DNA of 64,000 bases from Ruminococcus flavefaciens MA2007. GTDB taxonomy: Bacteria; Bacillota; Clostridia; Oscillospirales; Ruminococcaceae. A model generated the notes under the pieces. The model was not told where the DNA came from, made no database searches, and worked only from the letters and a program-made list of their open reading frames with translations. How positions within the stretch are numbered: the stretch's first letter is position 1; the number at the start of each line of letters is the position of its first letter. A program made the translations under genes and the position numbers. The stretch is taken from assembly GCF_000621845.1 (NCBI RefSeq), contig NZ_KK211355.1, positions 62,001 to 126,000 on the forward strand, written 5' to 3'. Positions 8,188 through 15,542 of this stretch are shown here, piece after piece.

Positions 8188-9381
8188 TCAATCGAGCATT
8201 TCTCTTGTCATACGGGCAAGAATCTCCATGCCCTTGTTTATCTGCTCGTTTGTAGGTGTTGAGTAATTGAGTCTGAACGAATGGCTTACCTCGTTCTCGT
8301 CAATGCTGAACGAATTTCCGGGAACTACGGCTATCTTGTACTCCTGTACAGCCTTTCGGCAGAAATCGTTCATGTTGCAGTTCTCGGGAAGGTCGCACCA
8401 CACGAAAAGTCCGCCCTGAGGCTTGATGTAGCTCATCTTCTTTGAGAACTCGTTGTCGATGTATCCGCACATAAGGTCGCATTTTTCCTTATATATAGCG
8501 CGGAGCTTCTTGAAATGTGCTTCTCTGTCAACAGTTGACATGAATCTGTGGGAAACTACCTGTGCCCACATATTGGAGTGAACGTCTGAGACCTGCTTGC
8601 ACACTACCATTTTCTGGATAATTGGTGAAGGTGCGGAGCAGTAGCCTGTTCTGAAGCCTGATGAGATTATCTTGGAGAATGTGCTGGAGTAGATAACTCT
8701 GCCCTCGGTATCGAAGCTCTTTATGCAGGGGATATTTTCGCCCTCAAAGCGGAGCTCGCCGTAGGGATCGTCCTCTAAGATAACGAAGTCATACTTGCAG
8801 GCAAGCTCGTATACAGCCTTGCGCTTTGCAAGTGACATAGTCTTGCCTGTCGGGTTCTGGAAGTTGGGGATAACGTAAAGAAGCTTTACGTTTTTCTCGG
8901 TCTTGAGAGCGTTTTCCAGCTTTTCGAGGTCGATTCCGTCGTCCTCCATGTCGATACCCCTGAGGTGTACGTTGTATGAGCGGAAAGCGTTCAGTGAACC
9001 GATGAAGCACGGCGACTCGCAGAGGAGAGTGTCTCCCTCGTTGAGGAGCACCTTGCAGGAGAGCTCATTAGCCTGCTGTCCGCCCGATGTGATGATAAGG
9101 TCGTCGAATTCCTTGTGGAAGCAGCCCTTTTCGGTCATCCAGCCCTTTAAATAGTCGCGGAGGGGAGTATAGCCCTCGGTAACGCTGTACTGGAGAGCGA
9201 GGATAGGATCGTCTCTGAGAAGCTCTGCGGATATCTCAGCGATACGCTCCTTTGGAAAAGCTTCGGGAGCAGGATTGCCTGCTGCAAAGGAAATTACACT
9301 GGGATCAGCAGTGAATTTCAGTATTTCTCTGATAGCTGAAGCGTGAAGCTTAGTTACCTTGTCTGAGAATTTATAATCCAT
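8188..9381 (-). CDS. PLP-dependent class I/II aminotransferase
   Basis: A 397-residue fold-type I aminotransferase. The Schiff-base lysine is K237 in SSTFSKIISSGFRTGY and the PLP-contacting NPTG motif lies near residue 176. The N-terminus (SFAAGNPAPEAFP) and ALQYSVTEG resemble the 2-aminoadipate/aromatic (LysN-like) group, enzymes of broad specificity that include aromatic aminotransferases. A role in aromatic amino-acid transamination would fit trpS downstream and the indolepyruvate oxidoreductase genes at 28-33 kb, but that is inference. Confidence 0.9.
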   Translation of the reverse strand: MDYKFSDKVTKLHASAIREILKFTADPSVISFAAGNPAPEAFPKERIAEISAELLRDDPILALQYSVTEGYTPLRDYLKGWMTEKGCFHKEFDDLIITSGGQQANELSCKVLLNEGDTLLCESPCFIGSLNAFRSYNVHLRGIDMEDDGIDLEKLENALKTEKNVKLLYVIPNFQNPTGKTMSLAKRKAVYELACKYDFVILEDDPYGELRFEGENIPCIKSFDTEGRVIYSSTFSKIISSGFRTGYCSAPSPIIQKMVVCKQVSDVHSNMWAQVVSHRFMSTVDREAHFKKLRAIYKEKCDLMCGYIDNEFSKKMSYIKPQGGLFVWCDLPENCNMNDFCRKAVQEYKIAVVPGNSFSIDENEVSHSFRLNYSTPTNEQINKGMEILARMTREMLD

Positions 9382-9588
9382 GATAAAAACCAGCCTTTCG
9401 TCTGTTTGTTGATACTTTGCTTGGTCTTGCCCCGCATCATCTTTTTCGGGACAGTTCGGGATATATTATCAGCTTATCTTATACATAAAGATAATATGCG
9501 CACCCTGAACTTTGTTCAGGGGGATAACCGTCTGACGGCGACTATCAATAACTCATTATATTATAACACATATTTCTGGATTCTGCAA
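9382..9588 (-). promoter_or_regulatory. Promoter and structured leader of the aminotransferase operon
   Basis: On the minus strand TTGCAG (9588-9583) and TATAAT (9565-9560) have a 17-base spacer. The roughly 180-base leader then holds a CCGTC/GACGG hairpin and a CCTGAAC/GTTCAGG hairpin near 9503-9520. It has no T-box signature and matches no riboswitch I know; an attenuator is possible. Confidence 0.5.
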
Positions 9589-9649
9589 CATATATTTTTG
9601 TGAAAAAGTGATTTTTCCATACATTATGTCAAATCGGAGGCGGTTTGTA

Positions 9650-11233
9650 CTGAAAAAACAAAACTTCATAAAGGGTTCTATCATACTTATGGTGTCGGCA
9701 GCGGCGGCGAAGCTCCTTGGTGCGGTGTTCAAGATACCCCTGACAAATATCCTCGGCGGCGTGGGAATGAGCTATTTCAGCTGTGCCTACAGCCTGTTCA
9801 TGCCCGTTTACGCGCTGGCGGTAACTGGGCTCAGTTCCGCGGTGGCAAAGCTGACCGCAGAGAGCACGGCTCTGGGTATGCACAGGAACGCCGCAAAGGT
9901 CAGGCGGACTGCCCTTGCTCTGTTTTCGGCGGTGGGACTGGCAGGGAGCCTGCTGATACTTCTCCTTGCCAAGCCGTTCAGCGCCTATGTCATAGGACTT
10001 CCCGAGGCGTCTGCGGCAGTTGCGATGATAGCTCCTGCGGTGTTTTTCGGCTGTATAACCGCCGTGGAGCGTGGCTACTACGAGGGCATGAGCAATATGT
10101 ACCCTACTGCGTTCTCACAGGTGGCAGAGGGCATGGTCAAGGCGCTGGCAGGGCTTCTGCTGTGCGGCTTCACAGCTGCTCACCCTCGGACGGTCATGGA
10201 GCTCTTTCCCTTTGTGACGGATATACGGGCGGCAGCTGCCGCCGCAGGCATACTTGGCGTTACCCTGTCAACAGCAGGAGCGGCGCTGTTTTTCGCAGTA
10301 ATGCGGCTGTTTTCAAAAGCTCCCCAAGGCGGCGAAGCCCATGTGATGAGCCGCAGAGCCATTGCACGGGAGCTGTGGGCGACGGCTCTGCCTGTGGGAG
10401 TCAGCTCCGTGGTGACAAATCTTACGGCGCTGATAGATATGTGGACTGTCATAGGCTGTATATCGCGATACGGCTGTCCGTCGGGACTTCCCGAGGGAGT
10501 CCCCGAAGCCGAGCTGCCCCAGTTCATATACGGCTCCTTTGCAGGGATAGCCCTGACGGTGTTCAATCTTGTGCCCTCGGTCACGAATATGCTTGGCAAG
10601 GGCGCTCTCACCTGTATTGCGGCGGCAAGGGGCAGCGGAGACCGCTGTGCGCTGGAGCACGGCACGTCGCAGGCGCTTCTCTCGGCGGCGCTGATAGCCG
10701 TGCCTGCGGCTGTGGGACTGGGAGTTCTTGCTCCCGAGGTGCTAAGTTTTCTGTTTCCGCGGCAGTCTGACGAGGTGGCGGTGTGCATAGGTTCTCTGCG
10801 GTATCTCATGGCAGGCATGGTGTGTCTGTGCGTGTCCTTTCCGCTGTTCAGTATGCTTCAGGCGGTAGGCAAGCCTGCCGCACCGCTGAAAATAATGCTT
10901 CTCGGTACGGCGGTAAAATTAGCAGGAAATCTTCTCCTTATCCCTGCCATGGGAGCTGACGGGGCGGCGCTGTCCACGTCGCTGTGCTACGCAGTTATTC
11001 TGGGATTGTCCTTACGTGTTTACATAAGAGCTTCGGAAGTCCGTATAAGCGCCGCGCCCTTTGGCAAGGTGCTCTACGCAGGAGCTATGTGCGGCGGAGC
11101 GGCTCTCCTTGCAGCAGAAGCTCTGCGGCGCAGGGAAGCGCCTGTTATGGCGGTGCTGGCAGTCTCGGGAGCAGTCGGCGGAGCTGTATATATCGGGCTT
11201 GTGCTTGCACTTATCGGCAGGGCAAAAAAATAA
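9650..11233 (+). CDS. SpoVB-like polysaccharide flippase (MOP superfamily)
   Basis: A hydrophobic protein of about 527 residues with some 12-14 membrane segments, of the MATE/MOP type that flips lipid-linked precursors such as lipid II. The N-terminus (KKQNFIKGSIILMVSAAAAKLLGA followed by KIPLTNILG) matches SpoVB/YtgP proteins. In homologues the protein begins at this KKQ segment. Here GGAGG at 9636-9640 sits 9 bases before an in-frame CTG at 9650, so a CTG start is most likely; ATGs at 9626 and 9608 lack a good ribosome site. Composition is very GC- and Ala-rich compared with neighbours. Confidence 0.85.
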   Translation: MKKQNFIKGSIILMVSAAAAKLLGAVFKIPLTNILGGVGMSYFSCAYSLFMPVYALAVTGLSSAVAKLTAESTALGMHRNAAKVRRTALALFSAVGLAGSLLILLLAKPFSAYVIGLPEASAAVAMIAPAVFFGCITAVERGYYEGMSNMYPTAFSQVAEGMVKALAGLLLCGFTAAHPRTVMELFPFVTDIRAAAAAAGILGVTLSTAGAALFFAVMRLFSKAPQGGEAHVMSRRAIARELWATALPVGVSSVVTNLTALIDMWTVIGCISRYGCPSGLPEGVPEAELPQFIYGSFAGIALTVFNLVPSVTNMLGKGALTCIAAARGSGDRCALEHGTSQALLSAALIAVPAAVGLGVLAPEVLSFLFPRQSDEVAVCIGSLRYLMAGMVCLCVSFPLFSMLQAVGKPAAPLKIMLLGTAVKLAGNLLLIPAMGADGAALSTSLCYAVILGLSLRVYIRASEVRISAAPFGKVLYAGAMCGGAALLAAEALRRREAPVMAVLAVSGAVGGAVYIGLVLALIGRAKK

Positions 11234-11259
11234 AGCAGTATATGAAACTGCTTAGTGTT

Positions 11260-11420
11260 AAGAACAAACGGGGCGATGTGGGCATCGCCCCCTACACAAG
11301 TTTTCAGGAAAATTGTTTGTAGGGGCTGATGCCTAACAGGCACCCGTACCCTCTGTCGCTTTACGACATCTCCCTACACTGTAGGGAGTCACCCACATCA
11401 GCCCGTATGTGATAATGGAA
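11260..11420. repeat. Cluster of palindromic intergenic repeats
   Basis: Three units: a GGGGCGATG/CATCGCCCC palindrome, a GGGGCTGATGCC half-unit, and a segment CTACACTGTAGGGAG with GTCGCTTTACGAC beside it. The last matches, in reverse orientation, the element at 40320-40385, where the inner hairpin is GTCCGAAGGAC. It fills the gap between the flippase and rrf2. Confidence 0.75.
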
Positions 11421-11428
11421 TATAAGAT

Positions 11429-11860
11429 TCAGATACAATAATCTCCGCCGTTATGGCTGTGGTTTATTATATCGTTGAGACTTATGTTGTCGAGGTAGTC
11501 GGTTATGGACTTGTAAAGCCCCTCCCAGATAAAGAGAGTTGAACATTCGGCTGCTCTCGCACATTCATTTGGCTCGAATTCAAGGCAGGTCACGGGAGCA
11601 AGGCTGCCCTCGGTAGCTCTGAGCACATCGCCTACGGTCACTTCGTCGGGACTTCCTGCAAGCATATAGCCGCCCTTGTTGCCACGGTTGGTTCTCAGGA
11701 GTCCTGTTTTATTGAGCAGGGGAACTATCTGTTCCAGATATTTCTTGGATATTCCCTGTCTGTCAGCAATATCTTTAAGCGATACATATCCCTCTTCGTG
11801 ATGCAGAGCAAGGTCATAGAGCATTCGCAGAGCGTATCTGCCTTTGGTTGAAATCTTCAT
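11429..11860 (-). CDS. Rrf2 family transcriptional regulator
   Basis: A 143-residue Rrf2 protein with an N-terminal winged helix (MKISTKGRYALRML, then GISKKYLEQI and the wing NRGNKGGY). C92, C100 and C106 resemble the three-cysteine [2Fe-2S] site of IscR, though spacing (x7, x5) is not identical; a fourth Cys is at 142. Family members include IscR (Fe-S), CymR (cysteine) and NsrR (NO). No isc or suf genes are near, but cysK lies 1.1 kb away and its promoter shares an operator-like sequence with this gene's own promoter, favouring a cysteine-metabolism regulator. Confidence 0.92.
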   Translation of the reverse strand: MKISTKGRYALRMLYDLALHHEEGYVSLKDIADRQGISKKYLEQIVPLLNKTGLLRTNRGNKGGYMLAGSPDEVTVGDVLRATEGSLAPVTCLEFEPNECARAAECSTLFIWEGLYKSITDYLDNISLNDIINHSHNGGDYCI

Positions 11861-11896
11861 TGATACACGTCCTTTCGGGGTAGTTCGGTAATTATC

Positions 11897-11925
11897 ATTA
11901 TACCATAGGTTTAGTATGTTTTCAA
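11897..11925 (-). promoter_or_regulatory. rrf2 promoter with internal operator-like palindrome
   Basis: On the minus strand TTGAAA (11925-11920) and TATAAT (11902-11897) have a 17-base spacer. Between and over them lies ATAC-N10-GTAT (operator span 11897-11918), closely matching the sequence at the cysK transcription start. This placement predicts autorepression. Confidence 0.65.
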
Positions 11926-12059
11926 GAGCAAATTGAAAAAAACTGCCTTTTTTATGCAGGATACGGAATTAATGCATTGCCTGCACGATATTATTTGAAT
12001 TTATCCGTGAAGCGGACACAGCCATTCTCGGTTTAATGCTCCGTTATTGATTCAAAAGC

Positions 12060-12089
12060 TTGACATTATGCCGATATTTGTGCTATACT
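12060..12089 (+). promoter_or_regulatory. Promoter for the DUF4352-like lipoprotein
   Basis: TTGACA at 12060-12065 and TATACT at 12084-12089, spacer 18, about 90 bases before the gene. Confidence 0.65.
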
Positions 12090-12179
12090 ATAATATGCTG
12101 AATATAGAGAGCAGCTCCTTTTTATGCACTGAGACGGAGCTGTATTTCAAGGCTTTAGAACGATTCGGAGGATAGAACG

Positions 12180-12797
12180 ATGAAAAAAACAGGTATTTTT
12201 GCAGTACTTATTGCAGCAGCACTTGCAACAGCTGCGTTTGCAGGCTGTTCAGATAGAAACGATAGCTCGTCATCAGATTCCATAACACGTCCGCGTACAG
12301 GTGAAAACATACCGTCTGAAACCGAGCCTGTAGGCACAAACGTTATAAACGGCGAGCTTGGCAAGGAAATTACCGCAAAGGACACAGCCTTTACGCTTAA
12401 TTCCGTTGTCAGCACTATTAACAGCGAGACAGGCGAGCATTTTATATACATGGATATAACTCTCAGAAACAGTATGTCCAAGGAGTACACCCTCAGCACG
12501 CTCAATAACTTCTATATCGAGCTTCCCGACGGCAGTGAGGTCTATTCCGATGTCCGCACACAGCTCTATGCAAAGCAGCACTTCAATGACAGCAAGTACT
12601 ATACCGATCCCTTTAATATCCCGTCAAACGGACAGTTCAGCGGACTTATCGGCGGTATCGTATTAGTCGGCGATATAAAGGATTTCAAGCTCTGCTTCTA
12701 TCCTACAGAGGACGACGCGAGAGCAAAGGGTACTGTTATCAAGTACGATATAACAGCGTCGGATATCATTGATCCGCCTGCTGAGGTTTTAAAGTAA
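12180..12797 (+). CDS. Putative lipoprotein, DUF4352-like
   Basis: A 205-residue secreted protein. A signal peptide of about 21 residues ends at a lipobox (AFAGC), followed by a Ser/Asp-rich tether and a single beta-rich domain of about 130 residues. The pattern of an early beta strand (TLNSVVSTI), a central YMDITLRN strand and an ELPDGSEVY segment resembles the immunoglobulin-like DUF4352/telomeric-repeat-binding-factor-2-like domain found on many Firmicute lipoproteins. Function unknown. GGAGG lies 9 bases upstream; its own promoter and terminator make it monocistronic. Confidence 0.75.
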   Translation: MKKTGIFAVLIAAALATAAFAGCSDRNDSSSSDSITRPRTGENIPSETEPVGTNVINGELGKEITAKDTAFTLNSVVSTINSETGEHFIYMDITLRNSMSKEYTLSTLNNFYIELPDGSEVYSDVRTQLYAKQHFNDSKYYTDPFNIPSNGQFSGLIGGIVLVGDIKDFKLCFYPTEDDARAKGTVIKYDITASDIIDPPAEVLK

Positions 12798-12805
12798 TAT
12801 CATCA

Positions 12806-12834
12806 AGCCCGAAGCTCTTCGGGCTTTTTGTTTT
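12806..12834 (+). terminator. Terminator after the DUF4352-like lipoprotein
   Basis: AGCCCGAAG and CTTCGGGCT pair around CT, followed by TTTTGTTTT. Confidence 0.9.
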
Positions 12835-12835
12835 A

Positions 12836-12927
12836 GAGTTAAGAGTTGATCGCCGCTGTATGTGATATTCATATTATCGCCGCAGGCGACACCATAACTC
12901 TCAACTCTCAACTTTCAACTCTAAACT
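12836..12927. repeat. Inverted repeat with CAACTCTCAACT-type arms
   Basis: The left arm (AGAGTTAAGAGTTGA) and right arm (CAACTCTCAACTCTCAAC) are simple-sequence inverted repeats around ATCGCCG and CCGCAGGCGA. The same arrangement occurs at 28285-28370 and 37662-37798 with different cores, so this is a dispersed element family. Confidence 0.75.
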
Positions 12928-12959
12928 TAAAAAAACGGAGCTTTAAGCTCCGTTTTTTT
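12928..12959 (-). terminator. Terminator of cysK
   Basis: A palindromic ACGGAGC/GCTCCGT stem, followed on the minus strand by a run of T residues. Confidence 0.85.
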
Positions 12960-12982
12960 AATGTAAATGGCATAAAATGTGA

Positions 12983-13909
12983 TTATTCAAACATAGGAGT
13001 TGAGAGATAACGCTCGCCTGTGTCAGGGAGAAGAGCAACGATAGTCTTGCCCTTGTTCTCGGGACGCTTAGCAAGCTGGATAGCAGCCCATACTGCTGCA
13101 CCTGAGGAAATACCTACGAGTACGCCCTCTGTTCTTGCGATAGCTCTGCCTGTCTCGAATGCGTCCTCGTTGGAAACGGGGATTATCTCATCGTAAATGT
13201 TGGTGTTGAGAGTCTCGGGAACGAAGCCTGCTCCGATACCCTGGATCTTGTGAGGACCTGCTGTGCCCTCTGAAAGAACAGGCGAGCTCTTAGGCTCTAC
13301 AGCAACTACCTTGACATTGGGGTTCTTGGACTTGAGGTAAGCGCCTGTACCGCTGATAGTACCGCCTGTACCTACACCTGCAACGAAGATATCAACCTTT
13401 CCGTCAGTATCGTCCCATATCTCAACGCCTGTTGTCTTTTCGTGGATAGCAGGGTTTGCAGGGTTTGTGAACTGTGAGGGGATAAAGCTGTTTGGAATCT
13501 CCTGAGCAAGCTCGTCAGCCTTGGCGATAGCGCCCTTCATGCCCTTTGAGCCGTCTGTGAGGACAAGCTCTGCACCGTAAGCCTTCATAAGGTTGCGGCG
13601 CTCGATGCTCATGGTCTCAGGCATTGTGATGATAAGTCTGTAGCCTCTTGAAGCAGCTACGGAAGCAAGACCGATACCTGTATTTCCGCTGGTAGGCTCG
13701 ATGATAACGCTGCCCTCCTTGAGGAGTCCCTTAGCCTCTGCGTCGTCTATCATAGCCTTGGCAATTCTGTCCTTAACGCTTCCTGCGGGGTTGAAGTATT
13801 CAAGCTTAGCGATAAGCTTAGCGCCGAGCTCGTAAGCGTTTTCGAGATTTCCAAGCTCCAGAAGGGGAGTACCGCCGATAAGGTCTGTAATCTTCTTATA
13901 AGTCTTCAT
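12983..13909 (-). CDS. cysK: Cysteine synthase (O-acetylserine sulfhydrylase)
   Basis: A 308-residue PLP enzyme that makes cysteine from O-acetylserine and sulfide. The PLP lysine is K46 in [11 protein letters not shown] and the phosphate/substrate loop PTSGNTG is at 71-77. The later [10 protein letters not shown] loop is also intact. Length is that of CysK/CysM type enzymes; the distinction is not certain, but CysK is the better match. A strong promoter with an Rrf2-type operator candidate lies about 120 bases upstream. Confidence 0.95.
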   Translation of the reverse strand: MKTYKKITDLIGGTPLLELGNLENAYELGAKLIAKLEYFNPAGSVKDRIAKAMIDDAEAKGLLKEGSVIIEPTSGNTGIGLASVAASRGYRLIITMPETMSIERRNLMKAYGAELVLTDGSKGMKGAIAKADELAQEIPNSFIPSQFTNPANPAIHEKTTGVEIWDDTDGKVDIFVAGVGTGGTISGTGAYLKSKNPNVKVVAVEPKSSPVLSEGTAGPHKIQGIGAGFVPETLNTNIYDEIIPVSNEDAFETGRAIARTEGVLVGISSGAAVWAAIQLAKRPENKGKTIVALLPDTGERYLSTPMFE

Positions 13910-14030
13910 AATTAATGTTCTCCTTTACATTAGTTGTTGATAATAATACGTGTTGGCGAATGAAACAGGAGCGTCAACATCGTTTGCACTTGATTCTATA
14001 CATGACATAGCACCTCTTAATATTTTCTAT

Positions 14031-14085
14031 ATCACCTATATGTTTGGTATGCTTATATTATAACAGCAAAATTTACATTTGTCAA
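14031..14085 (-). promoter_or_regulatory. cysK promoter and operator candidate
   Basis: Minus strand: TTGACA (14085-14080), 17-base spacer, TATAAT (14062-14057). Immediately downstream, over the likely start site, ATACC-N9-GGTGAT (14049-14031 region) matches the rrf2 promoter motif at 13 of the first 16 positions. Confidence 0.65.
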
Positions 14086-14117
14086 CCCTTTTTGAAAAAA
14101 TAAATCAGGTGTTAGTT

Positions 14118-14200
14118 GATTGTAGGGGGCGATGCCTTCATCGCCCCGTGTAAATCAGGCATAATTGTTCGGGCTGATGTAGGCATCAGCCCCTACAGAA
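14118..14200. repeat. Two palindromic intergenic repeat units
   Basis: GGGGCGATGCC/TCATCGCCCC and GGGCTGATG/CATCAGCCC units flanked by TGTAGGGG and CCCCTACA. This is the same family as 11260 and 32715. Together with the cysK leader they fill the 13910-14223 gap. Confidence 0.8.
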
Positions 14201-14223
14201 CTACTCACTATTGACTAATCACT

Positions 14224-14251
14224 AAAAAAGGGCGTGACCATCGTCACGCCC
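14224..14251 (-). terminator. Terminator of the cohesin-like lipoprotein gene
   Basis: GGGCGTGAC/GTCACGCCC stem with a CATC loop, followed on the minus strand by TTTTTT. Confidence 0.9.
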
Positions 14252-14261
14252 TTGCATAAGC

Positions 14262-15143
14262 TTAGTTATTTGGCTTTTCACCTGTAGTTGCAGTTGCTGC
14301 GAACTTCTCAAATTCACCTGACGGATAGATACCCTCTACCTCCATAGCGTTTGTATCGAAGTATACCCAAACCAGCATAGCTGCAAGACCGGGGTTGTTC
14401 TTGAGGTTGATGTGGTATGTTATTTCGTCGCCGGGCTTAGCGGAAACATTGTCGCCGTAAGCTACGAAGCCTGTCTCGGAGGAAACGTTCTGCTCCTCGA
14501 TATCGCCGCCGACTCTGATATTACCCTGAATTACCTTGTCGGGAGAAACGCTCTTGCCTGCAACGGAAGCAAAATCAGGATTGAATCTTACAGGATAGTC
14601 CTTGTTGGGGATATTGTCCTTGAGCTTGAATACGACCTCGATGAAGTCGCCGTTGAATACATAGTCGGAATCCTTTGAGATATCCAGCCACATACAGTAT
14701 CTGCTGTCTGTCTTGCTGGTGTATTCGCCTGAAGCTTCTGTAGTCTTTGTAACTATCTCTGTCACAACAGCGCCGTTAGCGTCTGTGACCTTTTCACCGT
14801 TAGCCTGTGTTACCTCAACTACCTCTGTAGCAGCCTGAGTTGTGGACTTTGTCTGAGGATCGTCGGAATCAAGGTCAATGCCGTTAGGAGCTGTAAGACC
14901 TAAGTTTGCAATGTCGGCAGGAGAGCCTGTCTGGAAAGGAGTAACGACTACAGCACCGCTTGCATTCTCGATATTTTCAAGTGTAGGCATATTGTTTGAA
15001 GCTGCCTGACCGGAAGAATTGCTTCCTGCGGATGTACCGTTATTTGTTGAGCTTGCCTGCTTTTTTGAGCATGAAGCAGCAGATGTAACAGCAACGCAGG
15101 CAACAGCTGCCAGCGCGATAGCTTTTTTTCTGAAATTAGTCAT
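14262..15143 (-). CDS. Lipoprotein with C-terminal cohesin-like domain
   Basis: About 293 residues. A signal peptide ends at an AASC lipobox, followed by a Ser/Asn/Gly-rich tether, a Thr/Glu/Val-rich spacer with a NG-rich near-duplication (ANGEKVTDANGAVV), and a beta-rich C-terminal domain. The segment from AKPGDEITYHINLKNNP to MLVWVYFDTNAMEV has the signature of a cohesin-type jelly roll, but only the first half is recognisable. The start at 15143 is preferred over 15161 because AAAGGA lies 9 bases before it. It may be a surface receptor or carbohydrate-associated protein; a true dockerin-binding cohesin is unproven. Confidence 0.7.
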   Translation of the reverse strand: MTNFRKKAIALAAVACVAVTSAASCSKKQASSTNNGTSAGSNSSGQAASNNMPTLENIENASGAVVVTPFQTGSPADIANLGLTAPNGIDLDSDDPQTKSTTQAATEVVEVTQANGEKVTDANGAVVTEIVTKTTEASGEYTSKTDSRYCMWLDISKDSDYVFNGDFIEVVFKLKDNIPNKDYPVRFNPDFASVAGKSVSPDKVIQGNIRVGGDIEEQNVSSETGFVAYGDNVSAKPGDEITYHINLKNNPGLAAMLVWVYFDTNAMEVEGIYPSGEFEKFAATATTGEKPNN

Positions 15144-15223
15144 AGTTTTGCGTCCTTTCATTAAAAGGGAAATGTTTTTTTATTCGTTTTTGCGGAGCAG
15201 TGCACTCCGCTCAGCTTACTTTA

Positions 15224-15252
15224 ATTATACACAAGCGGCAATAATTTGTCAA
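15224..15252 (-). promoter_or_regulatory. Promoter of the cohesin-like lipoprotein gene
   Basis: Minus strand TTGACA (15252-15247) and TATAAT (15229-15224), spacer 17. A GCGGAG/CTCCGC hairpin (15192-15210) lies in the leader. Confidence 0.7.
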
Positions 15253-15412
15253 GACAAAGACAGAATTGTAATCAATTCTTTGACAAAGAGTCACATTTTT
15301 ACCACGACTATTTCACAGTTCTGTCATCTTGAAGTATAAAATGCAAGGTGCTTTATTGGCAGAATAATGAAAAAAAGTCGGTATAATGGCACATATTAGT
15401 AAAAATCATGTA

Positions 15413-15494
15413 TTGCAAATCGCACATTGTCATGATATAATTAAGATAAGTGTTTATAAAGTCGTTCCGTGATAAAAAAATAATAAGGAATGAC
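15413..15494 (+). promoter_or_regulatory. Promoter and hairpin leader of the GH5 gene
   Basis: TTGCAA (15413-15418) and TATAAT (15436-15441) are spaced by 17. The leader contains a GTCGTTCC/GGAATGAC hairpin (15461-15494) followed by GTTTTG, a possible attenuator. Nothing else is recognised between the divergent lipoprotein genes. Confidence 0.6.
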
Positions 15495-15542
15495 GTTTTG
15501 TTGATTGATATCCAATAAACAATGGGGAAAGGACATTTGGCA

